Of a stretch of DNA of 64,000 bases, positions 57,758 to 64,000 are shown one piece after another. Under the pieces are notes generated by a model. It was not told where the DNA came from. It was given only the letters and a program-made list of their open reading frames with translations, and ran no database searches. The DNA comes from Silene latifolia (taxonomy: Eukaryota; Streptophyta; Magnoliopsida; Caryophyllales; Caryophyllaceae). Location: assembly GCF_048544455.1 (NCBI RefSeq), contig NC_133536.1, positions 168,784,325 through 168,848,324 of the forward strand, read 5' to 3'. Position numbers and translations under genes: made by a program. How positions within the stretch are numbered: position 1 is the first letter of the stretch; the number at the start of each line of letters is the position of its first letter.

Positions 57758-59173
57758 ATGGATGTAAAGCTCTTTGAGGGTAAGGGAATGGACCTCATTG
57801 CTCCTGCTTTGCCAGTACAGGATGCAGTTATGCACAATGCTGATGATCAGAATACAAGGGGTGTGATTCCAGGTGTGGGGGGATGGTTGGATGAGGAAGA
57901 TGAGCATCAAGAGAGGTATCACAGTGCTGAGGAAGACTTTGGTAACCAGGGGGAGGGTTTTAATGGGCAGTCGAGTGATTTGTTAAGACAGTTGCAGGAA
58001 AATGACCCGTATGTCCTGTACGCTGGTGATGGTACTGTGAGTGGGGTTCTTGATAGAGATTTACGGATCCAGGAGGCTATCAGTGACAGGGTGGAAGGGG
58101 ATGAGCAATGGGCACGTTGGGATGATGAGATAAGGGGCTTTAATCAGTTTTTTGATCCCCCTGCCAGTGGGATTCCCATTAGGTACCATTACCCTGATGG
58201 GTCTGTACATCATATAGTGGAAGGTACAAATCTTAATGACCAATATCACAACGTTGTAGTTGCTCAAGGGGCGATGAACCAGAATGAGGTGATTATTATT
58301 AGTGATTCTGATTCTGATATGTCAGAGGCTCCTAGTAATGTTTGGATTGAGAATGCTGAAGCTGAGAATGAGTTTTATGCGGAATCTTCTGAGGACAGGT
58401 TTACTGATGCTGTCATTGTTATCACCTCTTCAGAGGAGGTTGGGACTGAAGCAGCTGTAGTCCCAAATGTCGTGGCTGTGGGGGATACAGGTACAACTGC
58501 TGCTCTGGCAGAGAAGGATTTGGAGGGGACTGGGGAGCATGGTTTTGCGGAGGTGGTTCCTCTTTCTCTAAAATCTGTGGGTATTGAGCGTAAGGATAAA
58601 GAGATGCAAGCTGAATCTTCCACGCTGCAGCCGTTGGAAATGGTTTTCCAGAATGCTGGGACTATGGCAGAAGGTAATCTGGAGAAGGGTGAAGGAAGCA
58701 AGAAAGGAATTGATAAGCTGTTTGACATTCCTGCAGTTGGAAACAAAGCTAGACTTTTTGCTGAGGTTTCTTCTGGTAATATCTCAGATGGTTTCATGGG
58801 GTTGGCTGATACGTACCATGTTTCTGAGATGCAGTTCACTCATAGGGAGGAGATAAGGATGGCCAGGAAAAGGAAATGCAACACTGATGTGGTGGAGTAT
58901 ATCGTGCCTGAGCAGGCAAAGGAATCTCTGGAAAATGCTAAGGAGTATCTGAGGCAGTTAGCAAAGAGGAGATGTGCTGGGGAAGGTATCTTGTCTGGAA
59001 GAAAGGAATGTCAGCGCTATGGTTTCAGGGTGAGTGTCCCAGACATTGTTATGATTGATTCAAGTGATTCATCTTCTTCTTACTCCGTTAATGGAGTTGC
59101 TGCTGGGACTGAGGCTACGGAGTTTACTGGCTTTGCGGAGGTTGGGCCTGCACAACCTCCTTTGTCTCCATGA
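57758..59173 (+). CDS. LINE ORF1 protein, atypical acidic
   Basis: 471 codons, uninterrupted, from ATG at 57758. LINE ORF1 proteins bind element RNA and act as chaperones. This one has acidic Ser/Asp stretches (VIIISDSDSDMSEAP; MIDSSDSSSS) and a basic segment near the C-terminus (RKRKCN, QLAKRRC). I see neither the DUF4283 domain nor the CCHC knuckle found in most plant L1 ORF1 proteins, so the N-terminal part may be lost or this is a divergent type. The stop overlaps the ORF2 start in ATGA (59170-59173), suggesting termination-reinitiation. The upstream start is not certain because the frame is open for a short distance only. Confidence 0.75.
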   Translation: MDVKLFEGKGMDLIAPALPVQDAVMHNADDQNTRGVIPGVGGWLDEEDEHQERYHSAEEDFGNQGEGFNGQSSDLLRQLQENDPYVLYAGDGTVSGVLDRDLRIQEAISDRVEGDEQWARWDDEIRGFNQFFDPPASGIPIRYHYPDGSVHHIVEGTNLNDQYHNVVVAQGAMNQNEVIIISDSDSDMSEAPSNVWIENAEAENEFYAESSEDRFTDAVIVITSSEEVGTEAAVVPNVVAVGDTGTTAALAEKDLEGTGEHGFAEVVPLSLKSVGIERKDKEMQAESSTLQPLEMVFQNAGTMAEGNLEKGEGSKKGIDKLFDIPAVGNKARLFAEVSSGNISDGFMGLADTYHVSEMQFTHREEIRMARKRKCNTDVVEYIVPEQAKESLENAKEYLRQLAKRRCAGEGILSGRKECQRYGFRVSVPDIVMIDSSDSSSSYSVNGVAAGTEATEFTGFAEVGPAQPPLSP

Positions 59174-62100
59174 TGGGCTTGGTATGGAATTGTAGGGGTC
59201 TCAATAACACGCTCGCCCCTACAATTCCAAAGATAAGAGCGTTATTAGGTAGTACGTATTATGATTTCCTTTTCTTAATAGAGACCAAATGTAATGCAAA
59301 TAAAGTATTCCCTATGTTTAGATCTCTAGGGTTTGTGAAGTTTTTTGGGGTGGATGCGGTAGGGGCATCTGATGGGTTGTGGGTAGGATGGAAAAAAGAG
59401 GCGAAAATGACCCTTGTAAGGGCGTGTAAGAATTGTATGGTGCTTTTGGTAAGGAAGTATGATGGTCTCTTATGGTATCTTGTGCTTTTTTACCGTGCCC
59501 CAGAGTTAAATTTACGTTCTGCTGTTTTGAGTGAATTGGAAGAATGGATGGAGACTTGTACATATCCGTACCTTATCATTGGCGACTTCAATCAGGTGGA
59601 CTGTTTTTTGGATAAATGGAGTTGTAGTCAAAATCCTATTAGGGGGGCAAATGAGTTTATAAACTGGAAACTAAGGAACGATTTAATTGATATTCCTTTC
59701 AAGAGACCGAGATACACTTGGTGTAACAATCGTAAGGGGGACATGAGAGTTTATGAGAGGCTTGATAAAGCTTTGGCCTCAAAGGATTGGCTTATCTATT
59801 TCCCAAACACGGGTATCAAACATTATCCTGTTCAAATTTCGGATCATGCCCCAATTGAGCTTGATTTACACCTTACAGGGAGTGGGGGGAAAAGACCATA
59901 TAAAATGGATGCTTGGGTTTTGGATCATGAGGAGTGTATGCAGGGGATTCGATTGTCCTGGAACCTTGCGGTGGTGGGTTCTCCGGCGTATCGAGTAACT
60001 CGAAAACTAGCTCGGGTGAGGAATACGGCTAAGAAGTGGGCCTTGGATAAGAAGAGTGAATGGAGGAAGGTATGGGATGATTTAGACGGAAAATTGGAAG
60101 ACGGTTTAAATACCGATGTCATGGGTGGGGGGGATGATTTGTATACAAGGACAAATGAGGAGGTAAAGGCCTTTGCGAGGGCAACTGCGATTTTTTGGAA
60201 GCAACGTGCTAAGATGCGGTGGATCGTGGATGGAGATACTTGTACAAAGTTCTTTTTCAATTGGGTTAAGGGGAGGAAGGGAAGGAATTATATTCATGGC
60301 ATCAGAGGGGATGATGGGACATGGATATACGATCAAAGTCTTGTCGGCTTGGAGTTCCAACAGAATTTTAAGGTATTATATGTTGTTTGTGATGACAACC
60401 AGGAGGGGGGATGGAGTGGAGATCTGCGAATTCTTTTGATCGAATTCTCTCTTCGATAAATAGGAAGGTATCGAATGATGATGCAGACTACCTTATGAAG
60501 CCGTTTACGGCAAAGGAAGTACGGGGTGCAGTCTTTCAGATGGGTGCTTTTAAATCACCAGGACCAGATGGTATTCCTGCGTGCTTCTTTCAGAAATGTT
60601 GGTCGCTGGTGAAGAAAGAGATAACTAAGGTTGTGCTCTCTATTTTGAATTCAGGACGGGTCTTACGAGAACTAAATCGAACCTTTATCACTCTTATTCC
60701 AAAGACTGATAATCCAGAAGGGGTTTCGGATTATAGGCCCATCAGTCTGTGTAATGTTTTGATGCGTATCGTGTCTAAATGTATCACGAATAGAGTGGCA
60801 AGAGTTATGGGGGATTTGGTGAGTGATGCTCAAAATGCTTCCATTCCGGGACGTCATATTAGCGATAACATTCTTCTTGCCCATGAGACTATTCATCGTA
60901 TTGTGAGTCACAAGAAAGGAAAACATGGACGGTGTGTATTTAAGGCAGATATGAGTAAGGCTTATGACAGAATCAAGTGGGATTTTTTGGAGGCGGTTCT
61001 CCTTCGGTTTGGGTTTCCACAAAAACTGGTGCTACTCATTATGAATTGTGTTACCACGGTGTCCTATGAAGTCTTGCTCAATGGTTCTCCACTACCCCGC
61101 TTTCAACCGCATTGTGGTTTGCGGCAGGGAGATCCCTTATCCCCTTTCCTGTTCATTCTATGCATAGAGGTGCTGGGAGGGCAGGTCGAAAATGCAAAGG
61201 ATGTGGGGCTGCTGAAAGGGATCATGTTATGTCAACAGGAGAGACCAATCACTCACTTATTCTTTGCAGATGATTCGGTCTTTTTCTTCCAAGATAGCGG
61301 GCGAGCGGCTTTTACTTTAAAACGGATTTTGGATGATTATTGTGATGCATCTGGGCAAAAATTGAATTTGGACAAATCTGGCATTCTCTTTAGTCCAAGT
61401 ACGACTCTAGAAAAGGCCCAAGAGACCATGAGGGTACTTCGTGTACAAGCAACAAAGGGTATTGGAAAGTATTTGGGAATCCCTGCAGAATTTCAAGAGT
61501 CAAAGAAGGGGATTTTTGATTCACTTCTTGATTATGTCTCAAAACGTATCTCTTCATGGAATGGAATTTTCTTATCGCCTGCTGGTAGGTTAACCCTAAT
61601 TTCTTCAGTCCTATCAAACCTTTCTAATTACTTTCTATCGGTTTTCAAAATTCCGGTAAGTGTGTCATCAAAGCTCAATACTCTGTTGGCACAATTTTGG
61701 TGGGCTGGGTGTAAATTGGGGAAGAAACTACATTGGTGCGAAAAATTTCCTCGCTTCCTAAGAGTTCGGGGGGCTTGGGCATAAGGAATGTGGGGTGCCT
61801 TAATAAGGCTCTGCTTGCCAAGAACGGGTGGAGATTGGTTTCGGGGGATGATTCTTACTTCAGCAGGATTTTCCGGCGGAAAATCTTTGGCACTAATATT
61901 TTTGTTGATGGAACCCGCCCTAAGCAGGGTACTGGTTGCTCTTGAGGGGTTAAAAGTATTAGATATGGTCTGGAGCTGATCATGGAGAATATTGGTTGGA
62001 AACCGGGCTTGGAATCTGAGCTCAATGTGTGGAATACGAAGTGGGTAAACGGGGAATCACCTGAACCACAGGATCGTTTCGGATTCTCGCTTTTCTCTTT

Positions 62101-63341
62101 ACTCGGAGAGCCTTCAAGTTCGTGAGTTATGGAATAGCGATTTTACTTGGAATGCCCCGTTGGTGCGTACACTTTTTAAGCCACAGGATGCGGAGCGGAT
62201 TATTGCAACTACGTTATGTGCGTCGAGGAAGCGGGATGAAGTTTTTTGGCCTCTTACGAGCAATGGTGTTTACTCGGTTAAAAGTGGGTACGGTCTTGCC
62301 TTCATGGAGTTTTTTGACAAAAAGGGGACTTTAAAAGATAAATCTAGGATCACGATGACAGGGAGGGGTTTCTGTAAATCCCGATTATGGAACTTACCTG
62401 GGCCGAAATTATGGAAAATTTTGATCTGGAAGATCATTACAAACACTCTTCCAGTGGGTTTTGAGTTCCAGAAGCGATCGATTGATGGAAGCCATACTTG
62501 TCAAATGTGTTTGGGGGATCAACCTTATTGTGAGACGATTGAACATATCTTTAGGGATTGTGCTTTGTCTGCTAGGGTTTAGGCGGGGTCGGTCTTAGGT
62601 ATTCGGGTTGAAGGGGCGACTATGGTACCGCTTTGTGATTGGATTGTAAATTGGATCCGGTTTTTGGAGAAGATGGAGGGTGGGGAAAAGAGAGTTCTTG
62701 TCTTCCTGGCGACGTTATGGGGTCTTTGGACTGCTCGTAACAATGTGGTATTCAAGGGGGGTAGGGTTATGCCGAGTATTCTTCTGGAGTCCGTCGCTAA
62801 CAATGTGGAAACGTATCTACAAGCTATGATGAAGGAGACGGAACGCAATGATAAGGTGAAAGGTCAGGTGATGCCTTCAATGGATAGCACTGAGATGAGG
62901 TCTATCAAGGATGGGTTTCCTGTGTATATGGTTGGTCGGAGGGATCCGTGTAGACAAATCAGGGTTAAGGTTGACGCAAGGTGGTCTAAAAACTTGGCCG
63001 CCGGGATTGGGTGGGTGGCTTTAGATGACGCGGGGGTCAGATTTGCGCACGGGAGCAGGAAGATTACAGCAGAATCAGCATTGCACGCGGAGGCTCTCGC
63101 TATCTTCGAGGTTATCCAGTGGGCTGTCGGGAAAGGCTTCCTCCATCTAGAGGTGGTGTCTGATTGTTTACCACTAATATGTCAGATTGCAGGTTTGGCA
63201 GGAGTGAACCATGTTGTCAAAGGCATTCTGCAGGATCTCAAGGGGTTTTATGCTTATTTTCATTGTTTAAGTTTTTCGTATATTTCAAGGAACCTTAATG
63301 CTGTAGCACATGGCCTTGCATCTCGGGCCATGAGATTGTAA
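59170..63341 (+). pseudogene. LINE ORF2: endonuclease, reverse transcriptase, zinc region, RNase H
   Basis: Apurinic-type endonuclease at the N-terminus (WNCRG, IETK, GDFNQV near residue 138, SDHAP near 224) nicks target DNA. RT follows with KSPGPDGIP, DYRPISLCN, GLRQGDPLSPFLF and the catalytic FADDS at 61264. Then the zf-RVT (CQMCLGDQPYCETIEHIFRDC) and an RNase H with VDARWS, AEALAIFE, SDCLPL and a final RNLNAVAHGLAS. Breaks: a frameshift at about 60411-60459, two more between 61733 and 62160, and an in-frame TAG at 62580-62582. All domains are present but the chain is broken. Confidence 0.93.
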
Positions 63342-63360
63342 TCCCTTTCTTTACTGTTGC

Positions 63361-63391
<31 letters not shown>
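63342..63391 (+). other. LINE 3' end with poly(A)
   Basis: A 20-bp 3' UTR and 30 uninterrupted A residues (63362-63391). The tail is long and pure, suggesting a fairly recent insertion. Confidence 0.95.
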
Positions 63392-63392
<1 letters not shown>

Positions 63393-64000
63393 AAACGCCC
63401 TATCATATATTAACATCTTTAATAAAGACGTAATTAATCCCCATTATCCATACCTAACCCAATAAATCAAGTTTAAATTAATTCATTGAGGTCTGTCATG
63501 TACATTATATAACTTTGTAATACATGCACATATAACATCTTACTATTGAACCAACCTTGTGTTGAATATATTAGAGGTTACCCAACACATTGGAATGTAG
63601 CTAAACCATTATTATGTGGAACTAAAATTCTCATTTTGTTTTAGAAATTGACGTCTTAATTTATTAATATCCAATGTAAGGATGTTCATACTAAGCTAAT
63701 TTAGTACTACGCCACTTTTCAATATAAAACTCCCTTTATCTCGAATATTTATTTATCTTTTATATTATTTATGAGAATTATTTTAATAAAAAAATAAACA
63801 AATAATTAAAACTACTGAGATAGCGACTTTTACGCACAAAAACTAACACTTTGAGAAAGAAAACGAGCCAAGATTACAAAATGTTTACGTTGGTCCCAAA
63901 TTAATGAAAGCAAACCATAAATTTCAACAAGTGAAATCATTCCCACATTCTCATATTTCGATCATTATTTCACTCTTTTAGGTCATGCACTTTTATTGTG
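63392..64000. other. AT-rich unassigned flank
   Basis: No ORF, RNA gene or terminal repeat. A stretch at about 63730-63760 (CTCCCTTTATCTCGAATATT) resembles a Stowaway-type MITE end but no matching inverted end is visible. Confidence 0.5.

Larger units (their letters stand above)
49069..63391 (+). mobile_element. L1-type LINE, near full length, split by a gypsy element
   Basis: Plus-strand non-LTR element with ORF1 (57758-59173), ORF2 (59170-63341) and a 30-base poly(A) at 63362-63391. The gypsy element 49319-57643 interrupts its 5' region. A possible TSD, AACAAACGC, occurs at 49060-49068 and 63390-63398 (overlapping the poly(A)), which would give an element of about 6.0 kb, right for a full-length plant L1. 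The 5' edge is uncertain because eight or nine bases next to poly(A) is weak evidence. Confidence 0.8.

Noticed and set aside
63730..63850. Possible Stowaway MITE
   Set aside because: One end-like string only; no inverted partner and no TA duplication found.

Overview
This window is nuclear DNA from a flowering plant, almost certainly a eudicot with a repeat-rich genome. It is made almost entirely of transposable elements inserted into one another. I found no intact host gene, tRNA, rRNA or CRISPR array. The lineages present (Ogre/Tat, Athila, SIRE, Ale, CACTA, hAT, plant L1 with a terminal RNase H) are typical of angiosperms. A Caryophyllales host is only a guess, from the abundance of a TACTCGATCGAGTA palindrome in several LTR families.

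Layout. (1) 1-4272 is an Ogre/Tat-type gypsy fragment: 3' internal region, PPT, one ~3.1 kb LTR, then a PBS, so the LTR is flanked by internal sequence on both sides. (2) 4273-5591 is the 3' end of a plus-strand copia element fused directly to it. (3) 5592-47301 is a decayed minus-strand SIRE-type copia element that hosts a nested stack. A CACTA element (9317-32904, TSD ATA) sits in its gag. An Athila-type gypsy element (11443-32742, TSD GTAAC) sits in that CACTA. The Athila carries a complete copia element in its 3' LTR (11906-20549, TSD TATGC), a second CACTA in its interior (22245-25810, TSD TAT, itself holding a solo LTR), and a 5'-truncated LINE in its gag (28438-30189, 15-bp TSD). The SIRE 5' LTR carries three more insertions: an Athila-like solo LTR (34169-35624, TSD ATATG), a hAT-type MITE (35942-36477), and a tandem pair of Ale-type copia elements sharing a middle LTR (37562-47040, TSD GTCTT). 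(4) 47302-49068 holds unassigned sequence and a decayed Tork-like copia gag. (5) 49069-63391 is a near full-length L1-type LINE split by a gypsy-type LTR element (49319-57643, TSD GTAGT), which itself contains a solo copia LTR (54327-55320, TSD ACTCA). (6) 63392-64000 is AT-rich unassigned DNA.

The target-site duplications fix the order of insertion without dating. Most coding regions carry stops or frameshifts. The two Ale copies together with their LTRs give the most complete reading of a polyprotein, but both share two in-frame stops and one frameshift.

Three patterns deserve attention. First, near-identical repeat copies differ mainly in small garbled clusters that nearly all lie on CAG/CTG sites, which suggests base-calling or polishing error at methylated CHG positions. 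Second, the TACTCGATCGAGTA palindrome has been amplified independently in at least two LTR families and in one internal region. Third, PPT/LTR-start modules are duplicated next to the LTRs of unrelated families.
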